Below are positions 35,099 to 43,912 of a stretch of 64,000 nt of DNA, in pieces. The translations under genes and the position numbers were made by a program. Positions within the stretch are counted from its first letter, which is position 1. The number at the start of each line of letters is the position of its first letter. The DNA comes from Akkermansia sp. (GTDB lineage Bacteria > Verrucomicrobiota > Verrucomicrobiia > Verrucomicrobiales > Akkermansiaceae), in contig JAFQEY010000055.1 of assembly GCA_017398765.1 (NCBI GenBank), forward strand, positions 1 to 64,000, written 5' to 3'. Below the pieces are notes generated by a model. That model made no database searches, had not been told where the DNA came from, and worked only from the letters and a program-made list of their open reading frames with translations.

Positions 35099-37249
35099 AT
35101 GCTTCAGCTCGTTTACACCAGTGCCCCCCGCCTGCTGGAAGCAGGGAAAACCGGTTTCGGTACGGTGGCTCGCTCCCGCCGTATCCCCCAGCCTCTTGTA
35201 GCTTATTTGGAACGTATCAGCACCTTTGACCGTGCGGCAGGGGTGACTGAGTTGCAATTTTACAGCGTATTCCGAATGGGGAAGATGCTTTACCACGTCT
35301 TTTCCCGCGTGGCGGATTGCGGTGTGGATTATACCCGCCGCACCAACCACATAGCGCACCATTGGGTCATGGCGGATGATGATGCCGCCGCCCCGGGAAT
35401 GAGTGCCTCTACCCCGGCCGGGGTGTTGCTGGCTCTGCGTGGGCTTTGGCTGAATACCTGGCAGGGAAATCCTGCGTGGCTGGAAGATGAGCCGGAAGTG
35501 TATCCCGAAGTCACGAGCGGAACCGATGTCTGGCAGAGAATTACAGGGCAGGGGGATAATGCCCGCTGGCTTTCTGCCCCGGAGTATGCGATGGGGGGGT
35601 ATGTGACCCTGCCCGCCACCTGCGCTGCGGGAGAAGAGCTTCGCCTGCTTCACGAATCCGCCATGTTGCGGGGGAATCACGGCTGGGGGGAAGGTTTTAC
35701 CACTGCCTCCGTGGAAACGCTCAGCAGCAAGGTGTGTCCGCTGGTGTGTCTCTCTGCTGCGCAACAGTCTGCCGGAGTGCGCCCCCGCAGTGGCGTGCCC
35801 TTGCTGCAGGTGCAGGAGGGGATGGTGCCGCCCCCCCCGGAGGTTCTCCCTGTTGAGCAGTCTGTCCCCTATTCAGCACCGGCAGAGGCCGTTGCACCCG
35901 TTTGTCCGGAGATGCCGACAGCATTGCCTGTTGGCGGTATGCCGGTGATGGCTCCCACGCCGCTCCCCACGTATACTCCCACTGCTCAGCCTGTGTATCA
36001 GGCTCCTCCGCCCTCATATTATCCTGCCGCTGAGCCGCAGTTCCCGGTGCCGAATAACGCCATCGGCAAGGCGAGTAAGACTGTTTCGCGTGACTCTGCA
36101 TCCAAAGGCAACGGCGTTCTTTTCGGTGTCCTTATAGGCTTAGGTATTGCTGCTGTCGGATTCCTGGTTTATACTCAACAGCAGGAAAATAAGAGCTCGA
36201 AACTTACGGATGTTAAACCGCCTGAGCCGACTACAGCGCAAAAGTCAGATATCCCGACAGATGCCCCGTCTGCAGATGCTGACAAGCCTGCAGATGCTGA
36301 CAAGCCTGCGGATGCTAAGAAGCCTGCGGATGCCGACAATACTGCCGCTGCCGACAAACCTGCGGATGCCGGTAAGCCTGTCGCTACTGACAAGCCAGTG
36401 GATGCCGACAACACTCCGGCTGCTGACAAGCCTGCCGCTGCCGACAATCCTGCGGATGTCGGCACGCCTGTCTCTGTTGACAAGCCTGCCGCTGTTGAGA
36501 AGCCTGAGGATGCCCAGAAGCCTGCGGATACCGACAAACCTGCCGCTGCTGCAGAAACCCCGACCTCTCCTGATGCTGATACACTCAAACCCGGAGAGTT
36601 TAAATTAAAGGTTAACTCTGGAGTTAAAGTGGAGATTGATTGGGCGTCTGAAAAGATTAAGGTAAGGTGTACCCCGATGGTGGAGAAAAGTGATGTAATC
36701 AAGAGGGAAGCTACGCTTAGCGGGTCGACTCTGTGGATAGGTAACAAAGAAATGGTTGACCGTACCGAGCTGAAGAAGAAAAACTATGAAGAACCCATTC
36801 CGGAAGCTCTGTTGCAGAAGCAAGCGGAACTTAAAGCTGCCGGCAATATTCTGAAGGAAAAAAAGGAAGCCTTGAAAGATAAGGAGTTCCCTTCGCTTGA
36901 TGGTAAAAAAAGCGGAAAAAGACGTTTTACTCGCAAGGAACTAGATAAACGAATCGCCCAAGAGGAAGAGAAGAAAAACGTAAAGGAGATACAGCGTTTG
37001 CAAGGTGTCAAAGCCGCAGCAAAACCTTTCTTTGAATGGGAAGATGCAAGAGCTCAGGTAAAACAATTAGGGCAAGAAGAAGAAACCCTGAAAAAAGAGC
37101 ATGAAACTGCGTTAACGAAACACTATGGTACATGCGAGATTATCTTTAAAAAAGGTAAAGTAGACGGTATGATTCAGTATTTGGAATACAGAATCATCGA
37201 TAAGGCACCGTTGATTGAGAATCCTCAGCAAGAACAGAAGAAACAATGA
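35099..37249 (+). CDS. GAP1-N2-like protein with membrane helix, repeats and coiled coil
   Basis: 716 residues. The N-terminal about 230 residues match the GTPase-associated protein 1 N-terminal domain type 2: QLVYTSAPRLL, GFGTVARSRRIPQPLVAYLE, FRMGKMLYHVFSR, RTNHIAHHWV. A Pro-rich stretch (about 240-320) leads to one membrane helix (VLFGVLIGLGIAAVGFLVY, about 339-358). Then come about 95 residues of degenerate DKPADA repeats (395-490) and a Lys/Glu-rich coiled-coil end. The enzymatic parts of longer GAP1 proteins are not seen. Its place directly after the GTPase gene supports a GTPase-partner role. The next gene overlaps it by 4 bp (ATGA). Confidence 0.78.
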   Translation: MLQLVYTSAPRLLEAGKTGFGTVARSRRIPQPLVAYLERISTFDRAAGVTELQFYSVFRMGKMLYHVFSRVADCGVDYTRRTNHIAHHWVMADDDAAAPGMSASTPAGVLLALRGLWLNTWQGNPAWLEDEPEVYPEVTSGTDVWQRITGQGDNARWLSAPEYAMGGYVTLPATCAAGEELRLLHESAMLRGNHGWGEGFTTASVETLSSKVCPLVCLSAAQQSAGVRPRSGVPLLQVQEGMVPPPPEVLPVEQSVPYSAPAEAVAPVCPEMPTALPVGGMPVMAPTPLPTYTPTAQPVYQAPPPSYYPAAEPQFPVPNNAIGKASKTVSRDSASKGNGVLFGVLIGLGIAAVGFLVYTQQQENKSSKLTDVKPPEPTTAQKSDIPTDAPSADADKPADADKPADAKKPADADNTAAADKPADAGKPVATDKPVDADNTPAADKPAAADNPADVGTPVSVDKPAAVEKPEDAQKPADTDKPAAAAETPTSPDADTLKPGEFKLKVNSGVKVEIDWASEKIKVRCTPMVEKSDVIKREATLSGSTLWIGNKEMVDRTELKKKNYEEPIPEALLQKQAELKAAGNILKEKKEALKDKEFPSLDGKKSGKRRFTRKELDKRIAQEEEKKNVKEIQRLQGVKAAAKPFFEWEDARAQVKQLGQEEETLKKEHETALTKHYGTCEIIFKKGKVDGMIQYLEYRIIDKAPLIENPQQEQKKQ
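36268..36550 (+). repeat. Degenerate repeats coding DKPADA-type units
   Basis: Successive 18-bp-type units (GCTGACAAGCCTGCAGAT and variants) code Asp-Lys-Pro-Ala motifs in the GAP1-like protein. The array is less regular than the 27-bp array at 33602-33805 and probably forms an extended stalk. Confidence 0.75.
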
Positions 37250-39978
37250 CAACACCCGCTACAAAAGATTTATACAAACAGCTGCGTACGGCTACACTGA
37301 CCAAGGATGAAGCCGCTGCAGTACGTATCCTGAAACGCATACTTGAGGCTGATCCGGGAGATAAGGATGCCGCTAAGCAATTAGCCGCTCTGACTGCCGG
37401 TGGAAAAGGCAGTGCTGCTTCCGGAGAAAAAAAGAAGAAGAAAAAGGAAGCATCTGCCACAAAAATGCTCTATCAGCGTTACCGCTCAGCGTGCATGGCT
37501 CACAATGATGCGGAGGCTTTCGACTTGCTGGAGGAAATCCTGAAACTGGATCCGGAGGATAGTGAGGCTGTCGCGCAAAAGACCGCTGTCGGTAAACGCC
37601 TTGCAAGTAGTTACGCTCCGGAGTTAGCAGAGGCGGTAGCCTCCGGCGAGGTGGAAAAAATTACCCGCATGCTGGAGAAGTTGCAGCGTTATGCGTCGGA
37701 TGAGTATCTGCAAATGCTGCCGGACTATGCCTCTGCAAAGGCTATTTATCGGGCAGAACAAACCAGAGTTACTAAAGAGAAGCTCAAAGCTCTGATAGAT
37801 GAGTTTTCTCAAATACAGGAACCTTTCGCCCGCCATGAAAAGGCCTCTTCCATACAGGATTTTGCAGAGAAAAACGGTTTGGTGCTTGAGCCTGAGACAC
37901 AGGCGGGTATAGCGGGTGCTCATGAGGCGTGGGAACAATTATGCCGCGAATCCGAGCAGTATGAGGAATTCAATACACTGGCGGATGAGTACAAACAACT
38001 GCAACAGAAAGTTTCTTTGCGTGAGGGATTGCAGAATTGCCGCGTTGAGCTGGAGCTGCTTCGGGAAAGAACCCGGCAGCTGACCGAGGTGTCGGAGGCT
38101 GACTATCTGGTGGAGCAGATAGACAAAACCATGAGAAAGGTCATGCGTGCGCAACAGGAGCAGAAGAAAAAGAAGCTGGTGTTGCGTGGCTTTACGTGGG
38201 GGGGCTTGGCCCTGCTTGCCGCCGCTGGCGGTTTGTGTGTTTATGCCCACACCAGCGTGGAAACGCGTTGTCAGGAGCTGGCACAAGTGCTCTCGAACAA
38301 AAATATTCAGGGAACACGGGTTCTGGTGGATAAAGCGTACCCCATGGCTTACATTTACAAGAAAATGGATGCCGGTTACACTGAGCTGCTGAACCGGGCG
38401 AGTGCCTGGCTCAAAGCATACGATGTTCACGCCGACAATGTGGCAGCGTATGAGAAGTGGTTGGATGAGCATCTGGGAAAAAGTTCTTTGTCTCAGTCAG
38501 AAACCTTGCTGGAGAATATCGGCAGGGGTGAAACCTTGCTCTCAGAATTGGCCAATGTGTTCGGGCTTACGCCCTCTGCTGAGTTGATTCGAAAACATAA
38601 GCAGTTTTGCAGTGAAGTCATCAGCTTAAAACAGAAAGCCTTTGACAAGTATAGCAATCCTCCCGGAGATGTCGGATTGGAGGTGTTAGCTAACCAATAT
38701 AAGGAGTATGTTGGCCTGCGGCATATTATGGAGTTCTCCGGGGAAGAAAATACGGTTATTCAGCAGGCTTTCCGCCAACGGGCAGAGAGAGTTTTATTCC
38801 AAAACGTAGAGGATGCAAGGGAGTTGAACAAAGCGATAGAGCAGTGTAAGAAATATATGAGCTCTCTGGAGCTGCCCTCCGAGATGCTTGACCGCCTGAT
38901 TGCTCTGCGTGATGAACTGCAGGAGTACCAAAACCTTGATCAGCAGCTCAAACAGTGCTCTACGCTGGATGAATATATACGAACGCTTCGCAAATGTGAG
39001 AAATATCTGGGGGCTGTTTCCGGGAGTTGTACTCCCGATATGCTGGCATCATTTGCACACCGGCTGCCTGATATCCTGTTCCGCATGCGGGCGGATGCCT
39101 TGAGCCGAAAGTATGCTCGCATGAGTGATAGTGAGCTCAGGTCGAAACTGGAGCGGATTCGGCAGGTATATTCCGGCAAAGCTTCCCTGTTCTCTGATTT
39201 TAACAAAACAAAATACTCCGGAATTGTGGACAAAATGACGCTCCCTGAGTCCGGGGCTCACTGGTCAGACAAATTCCGCCAGATTATTTGTGGCGATAAG
39301 GTCTACATCGGCAAGATATCCAAGGTGAATGACGTCCCTTATGTGCGAGAGGTAACCCCGAATGGCAAACTCTCCGATGAAGCCTTGAAGATTACCGGCG
39401 TGTATAAAAATATACCGTTGGTGATGAAGACGCTGCGAGCCAATGTCGGTATCAGCCGCATGGATTTACAGCGTTGTGTGCTTTTACCCACTAACCTGAT
39501 GAGCAGTTTGGCAAAGGCGAATGATAAAACCTATTCACCCCTGGCGCGGGCTTATCTCTTCGGGCTTTGTGTTCAGATGCTCGATTGTGTGGATGAAGAG
39601 GACTCCGGGGTATTGCTTTCTGCGCAGCTGCGGAAGGACATTGCCGCGTTCAATGAGTTGTCCCAGTGGCTTTCTCGGCATAAAATACCTCTGGCTGAGA
39701 ATTGTTGGACAAAGCGGCACTCTCTGGAAGCAGAGCGAAAAATCAACAGGTTCTTTGAATCTGTTGCCAATAAGGATTATGCGGCGGATATCATGGAATC
39801 TGTTGATCGCATGCGGAGCAAAGAGTGCGAATTGGTTGGATATGTCAATAAGGAAGGAAACTATGTTCCGTTGAAAACGAAAAAATCTGATAAAATGTAT
39901 CAGTTTTCGAATGGAAAGCTGGTGGAGCACATGGATGGAAAAGGTGCTCCCTATGCTCCGGTATTTGTCATTGATTGA
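37246..39978 (+). CDS. Large membrane protein with TPR-like and coiled-coil regions
   Basis: 910 residues. The N-terminus has two TPR-like helical pairs (AVRILKRILEADPGDKDAAKQL; AFDLLEEILKLDPEDSEAV) separated by a run of eight or so Lys. Coiled coils fill about 120-305, then a single membrane helix (TWGGLALLAAAGGLCVYA, about 316-333) and about 570 mostly helical residues, probably outside the cytoplasm. No enzymatic motif is seen. Overlapping start codon (ATGA) with the GAP1-like gene implies translational coupling and similar dosage. A structural membrane-spanning partner of the GTPase/GAP1 pair is the simplest reading. Confidence 0.7.
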   Translation: MTTPATKDLYKQLRTATLTKDEAAAVRILKRILEADPGDKDAAKQLAALTAGGKGSAASGEKKKKKKEASATKMLYQRYRSACMAHNDAEAFDLLEEILKLDPEDSEAVAQKTAVGKRLASSYAPELAEAVASGEVEKITRMLEKLQRYASDEYLQMLPDYASAKAIYRAEQTRVTKEKLKALIDEFSQIQEPFARHEKASSIQDFAEKNGLVLEPETQAGIAGAHEAWEQLCRESEQYEEFNTLADEYKQLQQKVSLREGLQNCRVELELLRERTRQLTEVSEADYLVEQIDKTMRKVMRAQQEQKKKKLVLRGFTWGGLALLAAAGGLCVYAHTSVETRCQELAQVLSNKNIQGTRVLVDKAYPMAYIYKKMDAGYTELLNRASAWLKAYDVHADNVAAYEKWLDEHLGKSSLSQSETLLENIGRGETLLSELANVFGLTPSAELIRKHKQFCSEVISLKQKAFDKYSNPPGDVGLEVLANQYKEYVGLRHIMEFSGEENTVIQQAFRQRAERVLFQNVEDARELNKAIEQCKKYMSSLELPSEMLDRLIALRDELQEYQNLDQQLKQCSTLDEYIRTLRKCEKYLGAVSGSCTPDMLASFAHRLPDILFRMRADALSRKYARMSDSELRSKLERIRQVYSGKASLFSDFNKTKYSGIVDKMTLPESGAHWSDKFRQIICGDKVYIGKISKVNDVPYVREVTPNGKLSDEALKITGVYKNIPLVMKTLRANVGISRMDLQRCVLLPTNLMSSLAKANDKTYSPLARAYLFGLCVQMLDCVDEEDSGVLLSAQLRKDIAAFNELSQWLSRHKIPLAENCWTKRHSLEAERKINRFFESVANKDYAADIMESVDRMRSKECELVGYVNKEGNYVPLKTKKSDKMYQFSNGKLVEHMDGKGAPYAPVFVID

Positions 39979-40000
39979 AAATAGTAACAAACTTGAAGAA

Positions 40001-42154
40001 ATGAACGTTCATCAATTATTTTATCCGTTGTTATTATTGGCTTTGGGCGCGGGTGGACTGTGCAGCACGGTTCAGGCACAGGGCGGAATGCGTGAGCTGG
40101 AATACAGGGCAAGACAACACGATGACCCGGTTGCCATGCGTAAGTTGGGGCTTATTCACTACCGTGGTCTGTACGGATACAAACGTAGCTATAAGTTTGC
40201 CGCAGGATGGTTCGAAAAGGCTGTCAGAGAAGGTGATGCCGAATCCATGCTCTTGCTGGGTGACTGTTACCGCCAGGGGAAGGGGGTCAGTAAGAGTACA
40301 TATAAGGCATTTGATTTGTACAAGGATGCCATGGAGGCGGATAAGGGCAAGCGCAAAGAAGCATTGAAAAAAATCAAACTTTTGCCGCTGTCTGATACGC
40401 TGAGTTGGTGGCAGGAGCAAGTGGAGGAGCGCAAAGACAAAGAAGCCGCTTATTTCCTTGCTACGGTGGATGAAAAATACTGGGATGGCCGTTTCTCTCA
40501 GGAAAAAGCGGATATTTACATGGTTAAGGCTGCCCGGATGGGGCATAAGAAAGCTCAGTCCGCCATTGAGAGTGAGTCGCTTTCCCGTTATTTGCCGGCC
40601 AGAGAAAAAATTGCCCGCGATGGCTCGGATGCTGATTTGGTCAAATTGGCAGAAGAATTGCTGGCCTCTGAAAATTGCACCCCGGAGCACCGTAAAAAAG
40701 CGGTAGAGTATTATGAGGAAGCGGCAGAGGATGGCAATTATGATGCCAGGCGCTGGCTGGAAAAGGAGCAGGATAAGAGCTGGGAGGAATTGGCGGATGC
40801 GCTGGAGAGTAATCAATTCAGCCGCACTGTTGAGCTGCTTCGGCAAATGGAGTCACCCAAGGGGCGGGATTTGTCTGCCGTCTTACTTGTTGCGCTCAAA
40901 AAAAATCGTTTGGATAAAAAGATTGTTGAGCTGATATTGGAGAAAGGTGCAGATAAGAGTTACTCTGATGAGGATAGGATGACACTGCTGATGGCCGCCA
41001 TTTCCGGAGACCAGCCGGAAGAGGTTGTCAATCTCTTCATTCAGGAAAATCACCATCTGAATGCCGCGCTGCGGGATTCCGGGCAAACAGCTCTTATGCT
41101 GGCGGTTCAGGCAGGAAAACCAGAGCTTGTTGAGGCGTTAATAAAGAACGGTGCGAATATCTACGCTGAAGATAATAACAAAAAAACTGCTCTTGATTAT
41201 GCTTCTTCTCCGAAAGTCAGAGAAATAATCAGCCGTGCAGCTGAAGAGAAAAAACAAGCTGAAATCAATGAGATATTCAACCTGGGAACACAGGATCAAT
41301 TTGGAAAACTGGTAGAGCTTATCGCTCGGCAGGATGTGGACACGCTGCGGTATCTCATTCAGAAAGGCATGTCGGTCAAGATGTGTGATGCCGGGTTCAG
41401 AGACACGTTCCGCGAGGCATCCGCCTCCCGGATTGAGGCTCAGGTATGCGGGTCACTATTTGAAAAAGAGATTATGAAAAACAGGTTCACCGCCGGATTC
41501 AACCCCCGCGTGTGGTTCACCTATGGTTCATCTCTCCTGTTTTTTGCCGTAGATGTAGGTAACCCGGAAATAGTGAAGATGTTGATAGCCGCCGGGGCAC
41601 CTGTTAACGCTACGGACAATTTCGGCCTTAACGCATTGGCAAAAGCCGTGCTGCAACAAAAACAGAAAATCGTGAAAATCCTGCTGGAATCCGGCGCGGC
41701 TTCGTCCATAGATGTTGCTATCCATTCAGAATGCTATGATATTGTCTATAACGTTGTCAAGAGCGGTTCGGCTGCGGAATTGAGAGAATTGTACTCAAAT
41801 GTAAACGTTTTGTTGAATCCGCCCGGAGAAACAACCAGTGTGAGAGAATTGGTGTTGGAGTTAGAGCCTTCTGACGGAATACGCAAATTGGTAGAACCCT
41901 ATCTGCAGCAATCATCGCCGGAAAAAGGAGATGCCGCCTCGAACGTTTCCAAGGAAAAAATGCTTTCAACAGATATGTTGGAAGATGAAAGTAGCAATAC
42001 TTCCGGCGAAAAACTATGGAATCTTAGTCAGGAAGAACAGAAAAATGCCGAACTTGGCTGTTATATCGGCGGTTCCGTTATGGTTCTTCTGGGGTTATTT
42101 CTCCTTGGCAAGTCCAGGAGCAATGCGAGGAAAAAAAAGGTCATTGCCGACTAA
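40001..42154 (+). CDS. Secreted Sel1-repeat and ankyrin-repeat protein with C-terminal anchor
   Basis: 717 residues from ATG 40001 (upstream in-frame codons overlap the preceding gene). Signal peptide MNVHQLFYPLLLLALGAGGLCSTVQA. Sel1-like repeats occupy about 25-250 (AMRKLGLIHYRGLYGY; AESMLLLGDCYRQGKGV). Ankyrin repeats follow (about 310-420: ALMLAVQAGKPELVEALIKNGANIYAED; about 500-570: VDVGNPEIVKMLIAAGAPVNATD, KIVKILLESGA). A late membrane helix (GGSVMVLLGLFLLG) and a basic end leave most of the chain outside the cytoplasm. Both repeat types bind proteins. No catalytic motif. Confidence 0.78.
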   Translation: MNVHQLFYPLLLLALGAGGLCSTVQAQGGMRELEYRARQHDDPVAMRKLGLIHYRGLYGYKRSYKFAAGWFEKAVREGDAESMLLLGDCYRQGKGVSKSTYKAFDLYKDAMEADKGKRKEALKKIKLLPLSDTLSWWQEQVEERKDKEAAYFLATVDEKYWDGRFSQEKADIYMVKAARMGHKKAQSAIESESLSRYLPAREKIARDGSDADLVKLAEELLASENCTPEHRKKAVEYYEEAAEDGNYDARRWLEKEQDKSWEELADALESNQFSRTVELLRQMESPKGRDLSAVLLVALKKNRLDKKIVELILEKGADKSYSDEDRMTLLMAAISGDQPEEVVNLFIQENHHLNAALRDSGQTALMLAVQAGKPELVEALIKNGANIYAEDNNKKTALDYASSPKVREIISRAAEEKKQAEINEIFNLGTQDQFGKLVELIARQDVDTLRYLIQKGMSVKMCDAGFRDTFREASASRIEAQVCGSLFEKEIMKNRFTAGFNPRVWFTYGSSLLFFAVDVGNPEIVKMLIAAGAPVNATDNFGLNALAKAVLQQKQKIVKILLESGAASSIDVAIHSECYDIVYNVVKSGSAAELRELYSNVNVLLNPPGETTSVRELVLELEPSDGIRKLVEPYLQQSSPEKGDAASNVSKEKMLSTDMLEDESSNTSGEKLWNLSQEEQKNAELGCYIGGSVMVLLGLFLLGKSRSNARKKKVIAD

Positions 42155-42203
42155 ACACCCATAAAATGAACATTTCTAAATAAACACAAACCTCAGTAGA
42201 AAG

Positions 42204-42659
42204 ATGTCGCAGTACTATGTAGGTAAGCCCGGTGAAAACCCCACGGGCCCGTTTACGGAAGAGACCATTCTTAAGGGCATGGCAGATGGCACTTTCCCGC
42301 CGGATTCAAAGGCCTGGAAAGAGGGTATGGATAGTTGGCTGACTCTGGCAGAGTTGTTTGGCTCAGCTCAGGGGCATTCCGTTCCGGACAAGGCCGCGGA
42401 GCAAACGGTTGTAATTCCTTCGGTGGAGCCTTTGCCTCAAAGCGCGCAGCCGCAGGAAGCTTCTCCGGTGCCTCATCCCGAAAAGAAAAAACGCAAGAAA
42501 AATAAGCTTCGGAAGAATGTTAATATTGATGATGAGCTGCCGCCGCCTCCCGCCACAGGGAACAATCTGTTCATCGTGGTTGGTGGTTTATTGGTTGTCG
42601 CGGGAGTGCTTATTATCTGTATACCGGATGTGCTGAATCAGTATCTTCAGCTTTGGTAA
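42204..42659 (+). CDS. GYF-domain protein with C-terminal membrane helix
   Basis: 151 residues. One GYF_2 domain (1-52: YYVGKPGENPTGPFTEE, then DSKAWKEGMDSWLTLAELF), a Pro/Lys-rich linker and one C-terminal membrane helix (LFIVVGGLLVVAGVLIICI). Its GYF domain faces the cytoplasm in the likely orientation. Last gene of the operon, 49 nt after the Sel1/ankyrin gene and followed by a stable hairpin. Confidence 0.78.
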   Translation: MSQYYVGKPGENPTGPFTEETILKGMADGTFPPDSKAWKEGMDSWLTLAELFGSAQGHSVPDKAAEQTVVIPSVEPLPQSAQPQEASPVPHPEKKKRKKNKLRKNVNIDDELPPPPATGNNLFIVVGGLLVVAGVLIICIPDVLNQYLQLW

Positions 42660-42675
42660 CAATGGCAATATACAA

Positions 42676-42710
42676 AGCACCGAGTCTCGCTTCCCCGGTG
42701 ACTCGGTGCT
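42676..42710 (+). terminator. Hairpin at the end of the GYF/GTPase operon
   Basis: AGCACCGAGT (42676-42685) / ACTCGGTGCT (42701-42710), a perfect 10-bp stem with a 15-nt loop. No T tract follows, so termination may be inefficient or need a factor. Confidence 0.55.
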
Positions 42711-42745
42711 GTGCTGCGTTGCGGGGAGTCCGGTGAGATAATTCC

Positions 42746-42774
42746 TTGACACTCGAGTGGAAGAGGAGTATCAT
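42746..42774 (+). promoter_or_regulatory. Consensus-like promoter of the DUF486 gene
   Basis: TTGACA (42746-42751), 17 bp, TATCAT (42769-42774). Predicted start near 42781, leaving about 11 nt before the ATG at 42792. Confidence 0.7.
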
Positions 42775-42791
42775 TCGCGCGCTTGAGTCTT

Positions 42792-43160
42792 ATGTACAAA
42801 CTGGCATTATCCATCGGCATGCTGTGTATCAGCAATCTGTTCATGACCTTTGCGTGGTATGGTTTCCTGAAGAAACCGGGAGAAGGTGCTGACCATGCGT
42901 GGTGGAAACTGGTTCTGCTGAGCTGGGGACTGGCTTTTTTTGAGTATTGTTTCATGGTGCCTGCCAACCATATAGGGCGTTCAGTGGGGCTTTCTCTGGC
43001 TCAACTCAAGATTATGCAGGAAGCCATTACGCTGTGCATTTTTGTGCCCTTCATGCTTTTTTACATGGGGGAGCAGTGGAAGTGGGATTACCTGTGGGCT
43101 CTGCTCTGTGTCATGGGGGCTGTCTATTTCGTGAATCGTGAGGCCTTGTTAGTCTCGTGA
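42792..43160 (+). CDS. DUF486 family small membrane protein
   Basis: 122 residues, four membrane helices. The sequence follows the DUF486 pattern closely: MYKLALSIGMLCISNLFMTFAWYGFLK, LLSWGLAFFEYCFMVPANHIGR, LSLAQLKIMQEAITL, FMLFYMGEQWKWDYLWALLCVMGAVYFV. The family belongs near the drug/metabolite (DMT) transporters, but no substrate is established. ATG 42792 chosen over an upstream TTG because it aligns with the family start and gives a short leader. It is a single-gene unit with its own promoter. Confidence 0.9.
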   Translation: MYKLALSIGMLCISNLFMTFAWYGFLKKPGEGADHAWWKLVLLSWGLAFFEYCFMVPANHIGRSVGLSLAQLKIMQEAITLCIFVPFMLFYMGEQWKWDYLWALLCVMGAVYFVNREALLVS

Positions 43161-43217
43161 TTTTAATTACGTAGATGGTAAAATGACAGGAAAATGACCA
43201 GTATGTCAAGTTTAGAC

Positions 43218-43247
43218 TTGCATTTTTTCAACATAATCCTATAGAAT
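43218..43247 (+). promoter_or_regulatory. Promoter of the YbjN-like gene
   Basis: TTGCAT (43218-43223), 18 bp, TAGAAT (43242-43247). Predicted start near 43254, about 65 nt before the ATG. Confidence 0.45.
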
Positions 43248-43318
43248 GACGGTGTATCTGTGGCGAGGAATGGCTGCATGATAAACAAAGGTGTGTGTAA
43301 TTAAAGGAAAGATTAAAT

Positions 43319-43762
43319 ATGTCAGATTTACTGAATAATGTAACGGCTTTGTTGGATGCCGCTGAGCTTAAGTATGAGCTGCGTTGTGATGATAATAGAG
43401 AATTGATTGATTTGGGCCGCATGTCAAACAACCCGCCTTATTCACTCCAGATTTATGTGTCTGAAGAAAACTCGCTTGTGAATATGATTGCCGGCGCGGA
43501 GTGTTATATGCCGGAGAATAAACGTGAGGCGGCGTGCGTGTTGCTGAATAAGTCCAATTTTGAATACATGCATAAGTCCTATATCGATCCGAATGACGGT
43601 CAGTTGATGTCTCAAAGGTGTTTGGATGTGGATGGCGGAGCTCTCAATAAAGACGTGTTGTTTGCTGCTATGGGGTCTATTTATGCTGCCCTTAAGAATA
43701 ATTACGATGCATTGATGCGCATGCGCTATGCTGGCAATTTGCCTGATCAGAAAGAGGAATAA
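43319..43762 (+). CDS. YbjN-like small cytosolic protein
   Basis: 147 residues with no signal peptide or membrane helix. The layout (LLDAAELKYELRCDDNRELIDLG, then a strand-rich core SLQIYVSEENSLVNMIAG, and helices near the end) resembles YbjN-domain proteins, which share a fold with type III secretion chaperones and often act in protein-protein regulation. The match is by pattern only. The start is preceded by AAAGGAAAG, a reasonable Shine-Dalgarno, 8 nt from ATG. It is followed by a convergent histidine kinase gene. Confidence 0.6.
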   Translation: MSDLLNNVTALLDAAELKYELRCDDNRELIDLGRMSNNPPYSLQIYVSEENSLVNMIAGAECYMPENKREAACVLLNKSNFEYMHKSYIDPNDGQLMSQRCLDVDGGALNKDVLFAAMGSIYAALKNNYDALMRMRYAGNLPDQKEE

Positions 43763-43912
43763 GTGCTACTGTACCCGGCGGTTAGTGCCTCGCGGTATCG
43801 ATTGACAGGAGCCGTGTGGGGTATCGGAGAAGGTAATCCCGGCGGAGAAGCCCGGCGGGGTGGGGGCGGCTCTTGTCGGGGGATTCACGCACCCCTCTTC
43901 CCAAACTTCCGG

